Below, in pieces: positions 25,365-33,575 of a stretch of DNA of 64,000 bases. The notes beneath the pieces were generated by a model. That model ran no database searches, had not been told where the DNA came from, and saw only the letters and a list, made by a program, of their open reading frames with translations. The number at the start of each line of letters is the position of its first letter. The stretch's first letter is position 1. Source of the DNA: Lacihabitans sp. CS3-21 (GTDB lineage Bacteria > Bacteroidota > Bacteroidia > Cytophagales > Spirosomataceae); NCBI RefSeq assembly GCF_024343675.1, contig NZ_RJUD01000003.1, forward strand, positions 124,001 through 188,000. Direction: 5' to 3'. Both the position numbers and the translations under genes were made by a program.

Positions 25365-27020
25365 ATGAAACTCGGATTGGAGACGCTCGATTATTTAATT
25401 TTTCTGGTATACTTTGTTATAGTTGCCACTTATGGTTATTGGGTTTATAAAAATAAAGGTAAACAAACTGCCGACTCAAAAGACTTCTTTTTGGCCGAGG
25501 GTTCACTAACTTGGTGGGCAATTGGAGCGTCGCTGATTGCTTCGAATATCTCTGCCGAGCAGTTTATCGGTATGTCAGGACAAGCTTTTCAGCTAGGTTT
25601 GGCTATTTCGGTTTATGAACTCCTGGGCGGTGTTTCGTTGATAATTGTGGCCGTATATTTTTTGCCCATGTATCTAAACAATAAGATTTTTACTATGCCT
25701 CAATTCTTAGCAAAACGCTATGATACCCGTTTGGCTACAATTATGGCCGTATTTTGGTTGTTTTTATACATCACAGTTAACCTTACATCTATCATTTATT
25801 TAGGTGCATTGAGTTTAGAAAAAATGACGGGTTTTGGTTTTATGCCGTGTGCGTTTTTCTTAACTATTTTTGCTATTGTCATTACACTTGGAGGTATGAA
25901 GGTAATTGGCTATACCGACGTGATTCAAGTTGTTTGTTTAGTTATTGGTGGTTTGGCCACAACGTATTTAGCTTTAGATTTACTATCAAATAGAGTTGGA
26001 TCGGGTTCGGGTGTATTAGAAGGATTGAGTTTAATAAAAGAAAAAGCCGATAGTCATCTACACATGATGTTTAGTCCTGGGCAATACTCGGTACATGACG
26101 GTAAGGGAGGTTTTATAGATGCATACCAACAGCTACCCGGGATAATGATGTTTGTTATTGGCGGCCAGTGGGTAAATAACCTAAATTACTTTGGTTGCAA
26201 TCAATATATTACACAGAGAGCATTGGGTGCCGATTTGAAAACGGCTCGAAACGGTTTATTATTCGCCTCAGGATTAAAGATGTTGATGCCTTTCATAGTG
26301 GTTTTACCAGGTTTGGCAGCTTATGTTTTGTTTCAAGAAAATGCCGACCCTGCAATAGTTAATGGAATAACTCAGAATGGTATCGTAAAACCTGATAATG
26401 CATATCCAGTTTTGTTAAATATCTTACCAACTGGTTTAAAAGGGCTTGCATTTGCTGCACTTACAGCGGCCATTGTGGCCAGTTTGGCGGGTAAGGCAAA
26501 CAGTATTTCTACCATTTATGTGTTGGATATTCATCAAAAGTTTTTCAACAAAAACATGAGCGAAAAACAAACGGTCCGCACTGGAAGAATCGCCATATTA
26601 GTTTCTTTTGCTTTAGCACTTTTGATAAGCCCACTTTTGGCCAACTTCGGACAAGCATTTGAATATATTCAGGTATACACGGGTTACATCTCCCCTGGTA
26701 TATTGTCAATTTTCTTATTAGGGTTTTTCTGGAAAAAAACTACGGCCAACTCAGCTTTGGTTTCAGCCATATTGAGTATAGTTTTAAGTAGTTTGATAGC
26801 TTATGTTTGGCCAGAGTTTCCTTTTATGAATCGTATGGGTGTAGTTTTCTGGATTTGTGCCTTGGTTATGATTGCTATAAGTTTGATTGAATCAAAGGGC
26901 AAAGAAAGCAGCAATGCATTTGTGGTAAACAAAGATTGGTTCAAAGTCACACCTGAATTTCGTTACGGAACTATCGCCATTATCGCAGTCTTTTGTATTA
27001 TTTATTATATATTTTGGTAA
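25365..27020 (+). CDS. sodium/sugar symporter (SSS family), probable arabinose importer
   Basis: 551 residues with about 14 hydrophobic helices, SGLT branch of the sodium:solute symporters. Diagnostic segments: YFVIVATYGYWVYKNKGKQTADSKDFFLAEGSLTWWAIGASLIASNISAEQFIGMSG in the first 75 residues, and ALTAAIVASLAGKANSISTIY (about 363-383), corresponding to the Na+-site helix. It resembles bacterial vSGLT-like sugar carriers. Its position after araD and before an aldose 1-epimerase makes L-arabinose the likely substrate; this is context inference. Confidence 0.9.
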   Translation: MKLGLETLDYLIFLVYFVIVATYGYWVYKNKGKQTADSKDFFLAEGSLTWWAIGASLIASNISAEQFIGMSGQAFQLGLAISVYELLGGVSLIIVAVYFLPMYLNNKIFTMPQFLAKRYDTRLATIMAVFWLFLYITVNLTSIIYLGALSLEKMTGFGFMPCAFFLTIFAIVITLGGMKVIGYTDVIQVVCLVIGGLATTYLALDLLSNRVGSGSGVLEGLSLIKEKADSHLHMMFSPGQYSVHDGKGGFIDAYQQLPGIMMFVIGGQWVNNLNYFGCNQYITQRALGADLKTARNGLLFASGLKMLMPFIVVLPGLAAYVLFQENADPAIVNGITQNGIVKPDNAYPVLLNILPTGLKGLAFAALTAAIVASLAGKANSISTIYVLDIHQKFFNKNMSEKQTVRTGRIAILVSFALALLISPLLANFGQAFEYIQVYTGYISPGILSIFLLGFFWKKTTANSALVSAILSIVLSSLIAYVWPEFPFMNRMGVVFWICALVMIAISLIESKGKESSNAFVVNKDWFKVTPEFRYGTIAIIAVFCIIYYIFW

Positions 27021-27064
27021 GAAACTTTTAAAATTTTCAATCAATTTCAACCTCAATTAAAACA

Positions 27065-28207
27065 ATGAAAAAATTATTAATCGCAATAACTGCTCTAGCA
27101 GCATTTGCATGTAACAACAATAAAACAAACGACAAAACAATGGCAGAAAGTAATATTTCAGAGGCACCATTCGGTGTTTTAGCATCAGGAGATAGTGTAA
27201 AACTTTACACTTTAAAAAATGCCAACGGCATGGAAGTTGCCATCTCTGACTTAGGGGGGACAATCATAAAATGGACTGCTCCTGATAAAGACGGCAAATT
27301 TGAAGACATCACTTTGGGTTCTAACAATCCAGAAGATTATCTTTCAAATACAAAATATCTCGGGGCTTTAATTGGCAGATTTGGAAACAGAATTGCAAAG
27401 GGAAAATTTTCATTGGATGGTAAAGAATACACTTTGGCAATAAACAACGGCCCAAATTCACTACATGGAGGTTTAAATGGCTTCAATGCAGCTATTTGGA
27501 CAGCCACCCCGCTTGAAGGTGCTGAACCAGGATTAAAGCTTACCTATCTTTCAAAAGACGGAGAGGAAGGATATCCAGGGAATTTGAATGTGGAGGTGGT
27601 TTATACTTTGAAAAATGACAATTCCCTAACTATAGATTATAAAGCCACAACAGACAAAAGTACAGTGGTTAATTTAACCAACCATGCTTATTTTAATCTA
27701 AAAGGTGAAGGTAATGGAGACATCACTGACCATGAAATCACCATCAATGCCGATAAGTTTTTGCCTACCGATGCGGGTTTAATACCTACTGGTGAACTTA
27801 AACCTGTTAAAGGAACGCCATTTGATTTTACAACAGCTCATTTGATTGGGGAAAGAATAAACGATACTACAGACAATGACATTAAGTTGGGAGGGGGCTA
27901 TGATCATTGCTGGGTGTTTACAGACCAAAGCAATAAGTTAAAATCTATTGCGAAAGTGTTAGAACCAGTTTCGGGCCGTACGATGGAAGTGTTTACCACA
28001 GAGCCTGCTGTACAGTTTTATACAGGAAATTTCTTGAACGGTAAAGCAACAGGCAAATCTGGGAAAAAGTATGAATTCAGATATGGATTTTGTCTCGAAA
28101 CCCAGCATTTTCCAGATGCACCAAACCAGTCGGCATTTCCAACCACAGTTTTAAAACCAGGAGAAACGTACACATCTACAACAGTTTACAAGTTTGGATT
28201 AAAATAA
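27065..28207 (+). CDS. galM: aldose 1-epimerase (mutarotase), lipoprotein
   Basis: 380 residues. The N-terminus (KLLIAITALAAFAC) ends at a lipobox cysteine at about residue 16, followed by an Asn/Lys-rich linker, so the enzyme is membrane-anchored outside the cytoplasm. The mutarotase core has GRFGNRIAKGKFSLDG (substrate Arg), NNGPNSLHGGLNGF, NLTNHAYFNLKG (catalytic His), the Asp in GGGYDHCW and the base Glu in CLETQHFPDAPNQ. It interconverts anomers of aldoses such as arabinose released by the exported glycosidases, feeding the preceding symporter. It closes the arabinose operon. Confidence 0.93.
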   Translation: MKKLLIAITALAAFACNNNKTNDKTMAESNISEAPFGVLASGDSVKLYTLKNANGMEVAISDLGGTIIKWTAPDKDGKFEDITLGSNNPEDYLSNTKYLGALIGRFGNRIAKGKFSLDGKEYTLAINNGPNSLHGGLNGFNAAIWTATPLEGAEPGLKLTYLSKDGEEGYPGNLNVEVVYTLKNDNSLTIDYKATTDKSTVVNLTNHAYFNLKGEGNGDITDHEITINADKFLPTDAGLIPTGELKPVKGTPFDFTTAHLIGERINDTTDNDIKLGGGYDHCWVFTDQSNKLKSIAKVLEPVSGRTMEVFTTEPAVQFYTGNFLNGKATGKSGKKYEFRYGFCLETQHFPDAPNQSAFPTTVLKPGETYTSTTVYKFGLK

Positions 28208-28583
28208 TAGTGCGGTCAGATGTAAATCGGACCTGAAATTTCAAAAGCAATTATTCGCCACGAATTCACCAATTCAATTTGTGCATTCGTGGCATTTAGT
28301 TAATATATGAGCCATAGTCAGACCTGCAAACATAAGCACAAGAAATATTGAATAGGTTTGGTGTACAGAATAAATTGGTACAGTCAGACACCAATCGGTT
28401 ATTAAAGTAGGTATGACAGGTTACACTGTCTTTTGCAGGAAGCGTTCAGACACAAGTCAGACTTGAAAATAAGTTTTTCAATCAGATTAAACCCAAACCC
28501 AAAGCTTTCCAACTAATTTTTCATACAAAAAAGCAGCAGAAATAAAAATCTCTGCTGCTTTCAAATAAACTATATCCAATAAA
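28208..28583. other. 376-bp non-coding gap with hairpin and repeated GTCAGA words
   Basis: No gene seen. It holds a hairpin at 28257-28293 (GCCACGAAT arm against ATTCGTGGC, extended by CAC/GTG) without a T-run, and GTCAGA words at 28215, 28317, 28383 and 28456. A TAGGTTTG at 28353-28360 lacks a -33 partner. It may be degenerate repeat remnants; no function is claimed. Confidence 0.4.
28530..28561 (-). terminator. intrinsic terminator of the sugar permease gene
   Basis: Stem AAAGCAGCAGA / TCTGCTGCTTT (11 bp) with a 10-base loop. A-run on the plus strand side gives a T-run for minus-strand transcripts, 23 bp after the permease stop codon. Confidence 0.85.
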
Positions 28584-30014
28584 TTAATGGCCGCCTTTCA
28601 CATTGGCAACTTCTTTGTCAAAATCAATATTTTGTTTTCTAAGCACTTGCTGAACTCTGATTCCAAACCAGAAAAGGTATGCAAAACAAGCCACCGCCAA
28701 TAAATATGAGGTTTGAATACCTACGGTATCAGCAATAACCCCTTGCAATACTGGAATAATCGCTCCTCCCAAAATCATCATAATCATAAATGCCGAGCCT
28801 TGATTCGTGTATTTTCCTAACCCCGCAGTTCCCAATGAAAATATACTTGGCCACAAAATAGAACAGAAAAGGCCACCACTTATTAAACTAAACAAAGCGA
28901 TTTTACCAGTTGTAAAAACACCTATTAGAGTCATGATCGCACCTACTCCTGTATAAATCAACAAAGTCCTTACTGGTTTTTCTTTTGCCATAAAAAATGA
29001 CACTATCATTACAATTACGCAGAATCCGTAAGGGTATAAATCGCTCACGTCACCACTCATAATAGAATTTACATATAATACTATACCAAAAGCAACAAAA
29101 GGAACTACCACCCAAAGGATTTTTTTCAAACTATCTGACAGTCCAAAGTTACCTACAGAAGCCGTCCAACGACCCACCATCATACTTCCCCAGAAAAGTG
29201 ATACATATTTCGAAACTTGAGATGAAACCAAGCCTTGTGTCTCTTTCAAATATTCTGGCAAGTTACTACCAATTGTTACCTCTACGCCTACATATACAAA
29301 TATGGCTGTCATTCCCAATATCAATTGTGGATATTTCAAAGCCCCTAATCCAGCTTCTACGTGTTCGTCGTTTGTAATCCTTGGTAATTTTGAGATCCAA
29401 AAGAACACCGCCACCAAAACAAACAATCCCCCAAGTAGGAGATACGGCACCTTTACAGATTCAATAGTTGCACTCAATGCCGCTTCAGGAGAAATGGATC
29501 CAAAAATTGCATAAGAAACAATCAATGGCCCAATAGTACCACCGAAGTTGTTTACAGCACCGCCAAGGTTAATTCTTGTTGCTCCTGTTTCTGGTGGTCC
29601 CAAGGCTATCATAAAAGGTTGAGTGGCGGTTTGTTGTAATGAAAAACCTAGCCCAACCACAAATAAGGCAGTTAAGAGTAAAAAGTAAGATTTAGTCTCA
29701 GCCGCTGGATAAAAAATTAGTGAACCGACAGCAGAAATTATCAAACCATAAATAATACCATTTTTATAACCGATTTTGTTCAAAATATCAGTTTTCATAA
29801 TGCTAGAAAGCAACAAATACAGCACTGAACCAACAAAATATGCGGCATAAAATGCAAAATCTACTAATTGTGCTTGCCATTGTTGTAATTCAAATTTTTC
29901 TTTAAAAAGCGGAATCAATATTCCGTTTGATGCTGCAACAAAACTCCAAAAAAACCAGACGGTCATTAAGGTATAAAGTGCAGGTAAATTTGTAGAGGTG
30001 TTTTTGTTTTCCAT
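28584..30014 (-). CDS. MFS sugar permease, FucP-like
   Basis: 476 residues with about 12 transmembrane helices. The N-terminal half resembles FucP/GluP sugar:H+ symporters: WFFWSFVAASNGILIPLFKEKFELQQWQAQLVDFAFYAAYFVGS (about 20-62), in which the substrate-gating acidic residue and helix 1-2 pattern are recognisable, and FSLQQTATQPFMIALGP (about 123-139). C-terminal GGAIIPVLQGVIAD is also family-typical. It is convergent with the arabinose operon, so a second pentose or hexose importer (arabinose, fucose, galactose or glucose) is plausible; the substrate cannot be fixed from sequence. It shares a short gap (24 bp) with hflX upstream. Confidence 0.87.
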   Translation of the reverse strand: MENKNTSTNLPALYTLMTVWFFWSFVAASNGILIPLFKEKFELQQWQAQLVDFAFYAAYFVGSVLYLLLSSIMKTDILNKIGYKNGIIYGLIISAVGSLIFYPAAETKSYFLLLTALFVVGLGFSLQQTATQPFMIALGPPETGATRINLGGAVNNFGGTIGPLIVSYAIFGSISPEAALSATIESVKVPYLLLGGLFVLVAVFFWISKLPRITNDEHVEAGLGALKYPQLILGMTAIFVYVGVEVTIGSNLPEYLKETQGLVSSQVSKYVSLFWGSMMVGRWTASVGNFGLSDSLKKILWVVVPFVAFGIVLYVNSIMSGDVSDLYPYGFCVIVMIVSFFMAKEKPVRTLLIYTGVGAIMTLIGVFTTGKIALFSLISGGLFCSILWPSIFSLGTAGLGKYTNQGSAFMIMMILGGAIIPVLQGVIADTVGIQTSYLLAVACFAYLFWFGIRVQQVLRKQNIDFDKEVANVKGGH

Positions 30015-30038
30015 TATTTAGGGTTATTTGTTTTAAAT

Positions 30039-31286
30039 CTAGTTTACTTCGGTTTCATCTTGCCATTCGTAGAATACATTCTTGGCGGCGTCCCAATTGG
30101 GATATATTAAGAAATGTTTCTCTTTAACGAGTTTAAAAATTACATCTCTCAATTCTGTAATGTTTTCATTTTTTGTTGCAGAAATAAAGACCACATTTTC
30201 TGCATTTTTTTGTAAATAGCCAGTTTTCAGTCTTTCTAAGTTTATTTTCAGATCCTCCTCTGTGGCCAAATGTCTATCCAGGCCTTCCACTGAAAGGGGT
30301 CTGTATTGATCCAATTTATTGAAAATTATAACAGTAGGTTTGTCTTTGGCGTTTATGTCAGCTAGCGTAGCATTCACTACATCTATTTGTTCTTCAAAAG
30401 AATCGTGTGAAATATCTACCACATGTAACAAGATGTCTGCATCTCTTATCTCGTCCAAAGTAGATTTGAAAGATTCAATAAGCGTAGTTGGGAGCTTTCT
30501 AATAAATCCAACCGTATCGGTTATCAGAAAAGGAATATTGCCAAGAACCATTTTTCTGACTGTAGAATCTATGGTAGCAAACAATTTATTTTCAGCAAAA
30601 ACCTCTGTTTTGGCAAGTTTTTGCATTAACGTTGATTTACCCACATTGGTATATCCCACCAAAGCTACCCTCACCAACTGGTTTCTTTCTTTACGACGGG
30701 TGGCCGATTGTTTGTCTATTTTCTCTAATTTCTCTTTTAGCAAAGCTATTCTGTCCTGCACAATTCGTTTGTCGGTTTCAAGTTCTTTTTCTCCAGGACC
30801 TCTCATGCCAATTCCACCCTTTTGCTTACTCAAGTGCGACCACATTCTTGTCAGTCTAGGTAGTAAATATTTGTACTGTGCCAATTCTACTTGCCTTTTG
30901 GCTTGGTCAGATTGAGCTCTTTGAGAGAATATATTTAAAATCAGTAAACTTCTATCCAGTACTTTGATATTTTCAAAAGCTTTTTCCAAGTTTCTTACTT
31001 GAGATGGACTAAGTTCATCGTCAAAAATGATGGTATCAACTGGATTTATCGTTATCCAAGTCTGTATTTCTTCCAATTTTCCCTTGCCTACAAAAGTCTT
31101 TTGGTCGGCATAGTTAAGTCTTTGTACAAACACCTTCATGGTTTTTACACCAGAAGTTTCAGCTAAAAATGCCAACTCGTCGAGATACTCCTTGGTTTTT
31201 TCGGCGTTTTGTTTTTGTGATATCAAGCCCACTAAGATAGCTGTTTCTTGGGGTTTGGTAGTAGACAAAAGAGGTTTATTCTGCAA
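30039..31286 (-). CDS. hflX: ribosome-associated GTPase HflX
   Basis: 415 residues. The N-terminal HflX domain (about 15-190) contains KTFVGKGKLEEI, DDELSPSQVRNLEKAF, DRSLLILNIFSQRAQS and the glycine-rich GGIGMRGPGEKELETDKR. The G domain has G1 GYTNVGKST, G3 DTVGF, G4 NKLD and G5 SATKNENI. Family knowledge: HflX binds the 50S subunit and splits or rescues stalled ribosomes under stress. It faces away from smpB, another ribosome-rescue factor, across a 658-bp gap; the neighbourhood is suggestive but not necessarily functional. Confidence 0.95.
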   Translation of the reverse strand: MQNKPLLSTTKPQETAILVGLISQKQNAEKTKEYLDELAFLAETSGVKTMKVFVQRLNYADQKTFVGKGKLEEIQTWITINPVDTIIFDDELSPSQVRNLEKAFENIKVLDRSLLILNIFSQRAQSDQAKRQVELAQYKYLLPRLTRMWSHLSKQKGGIGMRGPGEKELETDKRIVQDRIALLKEKLEKIDKQSATRRKERNQLVRVALVGYTNVGKSTLMQKLAKTEVFAENKLFATIDSTVRKMVLGNIPFLITDTVGFIRKLPTTLIESFKSTLDEIRDADILLHVVDISHDSFEEQIDVVNATLADINAKDKPTVIIFNKLDQYRPLSVEGLDRHLATEEDLKINLERLKTGYLQKNAENVVFISATKNENITELRDVIFKLVKEKHFLIYPNWDAAKNVFYEWQDETEVN

Positions 31287-31731
31287 TTCTTGAGTTTTAA
31301 TGTTTCTTAAATGCTATCTAATTAAATAGCCTTCGATGCAATTTCGTCATTCCATTTTCCAAACTATACATGGATAAATGACAAGGTTTTTTATCAAAAT
31401 TAGCCAATGCTAAATGAACTTTGGTTTTATTTTAAATACAAAGTAAAACAATATTAACGATTTTTTCTGTTGGTTATGCAATACTTCGTTTTCAAAGATT
31501 TGATTTTCAAGGCCAAAAAATCTTAGAAATTTATGAGGTTATTTAAAAAAATGAGACAAAATACTTAATATCAATACTTTATTTATTTTAAAAAAAATTA
31601 TTTTGTTTTTTTTAACTAGTGTTCCAAAAATTGGCACAGTATTGGTAAAGCATTATAGCATAACACAAAGTTATTAAGCGGATAGAAAATTCCTTACTAA
31701 ATACCCGAAATGTTAAAAATCATGGATTTGA

Positions 31732-31762
31732 TTGGAATTTTATTTTTCGCTTTTTACATTTG
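31732..31762 (+). promoter_or_regulatory. Bacteroidota promoter of the candidate small RNA
   Basis: TTG at 31732-31734, 20-bp spacer, TACATTTG at 31755-31762: exact fit to the Bacteroidota sigma-A consensus. Nothing protein-coding starts behind it before the hairpin terminator at 31874. Confidence 0.65.
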
Positions 31763-31767
31763 CTATC

Positions 31768-31910
31768 TAGAATCAAACACGATCAAAAATATTAGAGCTT
31801 AGCTCTTAAAGATTTAATCCCTCGTAAAGGCCTATGGCCAGCACATGGATTATTAGGAAAGCACGTAAGTCGGAATCCCTGTCACTATCATTGAGGCAGG
31901 GATTTTTTTT
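31768..31910 (+). ncRNA. candidate small RNA upstream of smpB
   Basis: A roughly 140-nt transcription unit inferred from an exact promoter (31732-31762) and an intrinsic terminator (31874-31910). Within it are a GAGC-TTA-GCTC mini-hairpin with flanking TTA/TAA pairs (around 31793-31811), a GGCC-TAT-GGCC hairpin (around 31828), and two AATCCCT words, near 31817 and 31874, either of which could pair with the AGGGATT of the terminator. That allows alternative folds. I could not match it to 6S, 4.5S, tmRNA or RNase P. Existence is inference from signals alone. Confidence 0.45.
31874..31910 (+). terminator. intrinsic terminator overlapping the smpB promoter
   Basis: Stem AATCCCTG (31874-31881) / CAGGGATT (31897-31904), followed by T-run 31903-31910. 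The hairpin's right arm and T-run form the spacer of the smpB promoter. Confidence 0.7.
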
Positions 31911-31920
31911 GTTACTTTTG
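31891..31920 (+). promoter_or_regulatory. Bacteroidota promoter of smpB
   Basis: TTG at 31891-31893, 19-bp spacer and TACTTTTG at 31913-31920, an exact consensus fit 24 bp before the smpB start codon. Confidence 0.75.
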
Positions 31921-31944
31921 TGTCCCAATTATATTCCTTGTAAC

Positions 31945-32394
31945 ATGAAATTTGTCAAAACTACTGATATATCCAATAAAAAGGCCAGATTCGAATTTTT
32001 CTTTCTTGAAGAATATTCTGCTGGAATGGTACTTACAGGCACCGAGATAAAGTCTATCAGAGAAGGCAAAGTGAGTATGTCAGATGCTTATTGTTTTTTT
32101 CAAAAGAATGAATTGTATGTTAAAAATCTAAATATCTCTAAATACGATAACGGCACTTATAATAACCACGAGCCACTCCGCGAGCGTAAACTATTGCTTA
32201 ACCGAAAAGAGATAAAGAAACTGATTAATAAACTAACTGACAAAGGCCTGACCATCATACCCACCCGAATCTATATAAACGAAGGCGGGCTTGCCAAACT
32301 CGACATTGCCTTAGCCAAAGGTAAAAAACTCTATGACAAACGAGAAAGTATCAAAGAAAAAGACGTTTCAAGAGACAGAAGTAGAGATGAATAG
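31945..32394 (+). CDS. smpB: SsrA-binding protein SmpB
   Basis: 149 residues; the start at 31945 gives the standard opening MKFVKTTDISNKKARFEFF, whereas the longer in-frame reading from 31834 runs through the terminator and promoter and is rejected. Conserved: LEEYSAGMVLTGTEIKSIREGKVSM (about 18-42), NLNISKYDNGTYNNHEPLRERKLLLNR, LTIIPTRIYINEGGLAKLDIALAKGKKLYDKR, and a basic/charged tail that enters the decoding centre. SmpB delivers tmRNA to stalled ribosomes. A precise promoter lies just upstream. Confidence 0.96.
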   Translation: MKFVKTTDISNKKARFEFFFLEEYSAGMVLTGTEIKSIREGKVSMSDAYCFFQKNELYVKNLNISKYDNGTYNNHEPLRERKLLLNRKEIKKLINKLTDKGLTIIPTRIYINEGGLAKLDIALAKGKKLYDKRESIKEKDVSRDRSRDE

Positions 32395-32547
32395 GTTTTT
32401 AGTATGTATCTACCTAACCGCCTAATATTTAAAGATTTGACCACTCAATATTATTTTCTGATTAATTTCATTTTATAGGTTTATATTTCAGAAAGAATTC
32501 ATTAAATTGCCTGACAATTAGTCTATTGTTCAAAAATCTAATTGTTT

Positions 32548-33051
32548 ATGGGGCGGAAAGTGTTAATCCTAAATGCCGACTACAGAGCCATCAGTATTTG
32601 TACTGTTCCAAAGGCTTTTTTATTGGTCTATCTCAATAAGGCCGAACTCGTTGCTGAAAATCCCAAAGATAAAATCAGAACCATTAACAGAAACTATCCC
32701 CTTCCTTCTATTATTCGTCTAAACTCTTATGTTTCTGTGCCATTTCGAAATGTGGTGATGACTCGCCAAAATATTTTTAAGCGAGACAACAATACCTGTG
32801 CATATTGCGGTAAACAAAGCGATTTGACATTGGATCACGTAATGCCAAAATCTCGAGGTGGCAAAACCCACTGGGAAAACTTGGTAACGGCTTGCAAACG
32901 TTGTAACTCAGAAAAAGGGAGCTACACCCCCGAAGAAGCAAAAATGAATCTTAAAGTGAAGCCATTCAAACCAACCTTTCTAATGTTTGTTAGGGATTGC
33001 TCGGGTAACCTTGAAGAAAACTGGCTGCCATTTTTGAGTAAGAGCAGGTAG
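32548..33051 (+). CDS. HNH endonuclease
   Basis: 167 residues from the ATG at 32548 (a TTG six bases earlier is in frame but unnecessary). The C-terminal half holds an HNH/zinc module: CAYCG (about 87-91), LDHVMPKSRGGKTHWENLV (HNH histidine and Asn) and CKRCN. The N-terminal half (GRKVLILNADYRAISICTVPKAFLLVYLNKAELV) is the conserved leader of a widespread chromosomal HNH family in Bacteroidota and cyanobacteria whose role is unknown. No restriction, phage or toxin context is present, so a housekeeping DNA/RNA-processing role is more likely than mobility. Confidence 0.9.
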   Translation: MGRKVLILNADYRAISICTVPKAFLLVYLNKAELVAENPKDKIRTINRNYPLPSIIRLNSYVSVPFRNVVMTRQNIFKRDNNTCAYCGKQSDLTLDHVMPKSRGGKTHWENLVTACKRCNSEKGSYTPEEAKMNLKVKPFKPTFLMFVRDCSGNLEENWLPFLSKSR

Positions 33052-33220
33052 GGTTTCAATTGTTATTCCTATTCAGTATATTTAACAAATTTATATTTCC
33101 TGTTGATAATCAGGCAGTTCGCTGGGTAAATCTTTGTGTCTTTTGTTAAATACCTTTTTCAATTCATGCTAATCTTACGTATTTTCACGATTACCGAGCT
33201 CAAGGACTTCGGTTACTTAG

Positions 33221-33415
33221 CGGAGCCATAGGCGGCCGAGCGGAGTCGAATGTGGCTGAGCGGAGTCGAATGTGGCAGAGCGGAGTCGAATGTGGCTGAG
33301 CGGAGTCGAATGTGGCTGAGCGGAGTCGAATGTGGCTAAGCGGAGTCTAAGGTGGCTGAGCGGAGCCAAAGGTGGCTTAGCGGAGCCAAAGGTGGCTTAG
33401 CGGAGCCGAAGCCTG
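33221..33415. repeat. 20-bp tandem repeat array (about 9.75 units)
   Basis: Ten consecutive units in exact 20-bp register beginning CGGAGTCGAATGTGGCTGAG or variants. Units at 33241, 33281 and 33301 are identical; 33261 and 33321 differ by one or two bases. Later units (33341-33401) shift to CGGAGCCAAAGGTGGCTTAG. The last unit is truncated at about 15 bp. A degenerate relic may extend upstream to about 33195. The GAGCGGAGTCGAA core is far richer in G/C than the flanks. Period 20 rules out in-frame coding. Confidence 0.95.
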
Positions 33416-33453
33416 ATTTTTAACCATTTACCTAAAAAATCTCTACACTTTTC

Positions 33454-33483
33454 TTGCATATTTTCTCAAATTCCCTACCTTTG
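33454..33483 (+). promoter_or_regulatory. Bacteroidota promoter of rpsA
   Basis: TTG at 33454-33456, 19-bp spacer, TACCTTTG at 33476-33483, an exact consensus fit. It predicts a 5' leader of about 85 nt before the rpsA start at 33576. Confidence 0.8.
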
Positions 33484-33575
33484 CACTCCTTTTTAACGAG
33501 GAATTATCAATTTTTAATCAATTTCAGTAGAAAAGCTCGGTCTATTGATGTAATAATGAGCAGTTTAATTCATAT

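Larger units (their letters stand above)
31287..31944. other. 658-bp intergenic region between hflX and smpB
   Basis: No protein gene is supported. The hflX-side 400 bp is very A/T-rich, with a possible minus-strand -7 element CAAAATTA at 31395-31402. The smpB-side half contains a complete promoter, a candidate small RNA and a terminator hairpin, listed separately. I looked for an adjacent ssrA (tmRNA) and found no tRNA-like ends. Confidence 0.6.
33052..33575. other. 524-bp intergenic region upstream of rpsA
   Basis: Non-coding. It contains the 20-bp tandem repeat array and the rpsA promoter, both listed separately. The first 140 bp after the HNH gene show nothing else I can support. Confidence 0.6.

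Noticed and set aside
31768-31910. tmRNA (ssrA) next to smpB
   Set aside because: No tRNA-like acceptor and T arm and no tag reading frame are visible; listed only as an unassigned candidate RNA.
31834-31944. N-terminal extension of SmpB
   Set aside because: The extra 37 codons cover the terminator hairpin and the smpB promoter, and the family starts at the ATG at 31945.
33181-33420. CRISPR-like array
   Set aside because: The repeats follow each other directly at a constant 20-bp period with no unique spacers, and no cas genes are nearby; it is a tandem minisatellite.
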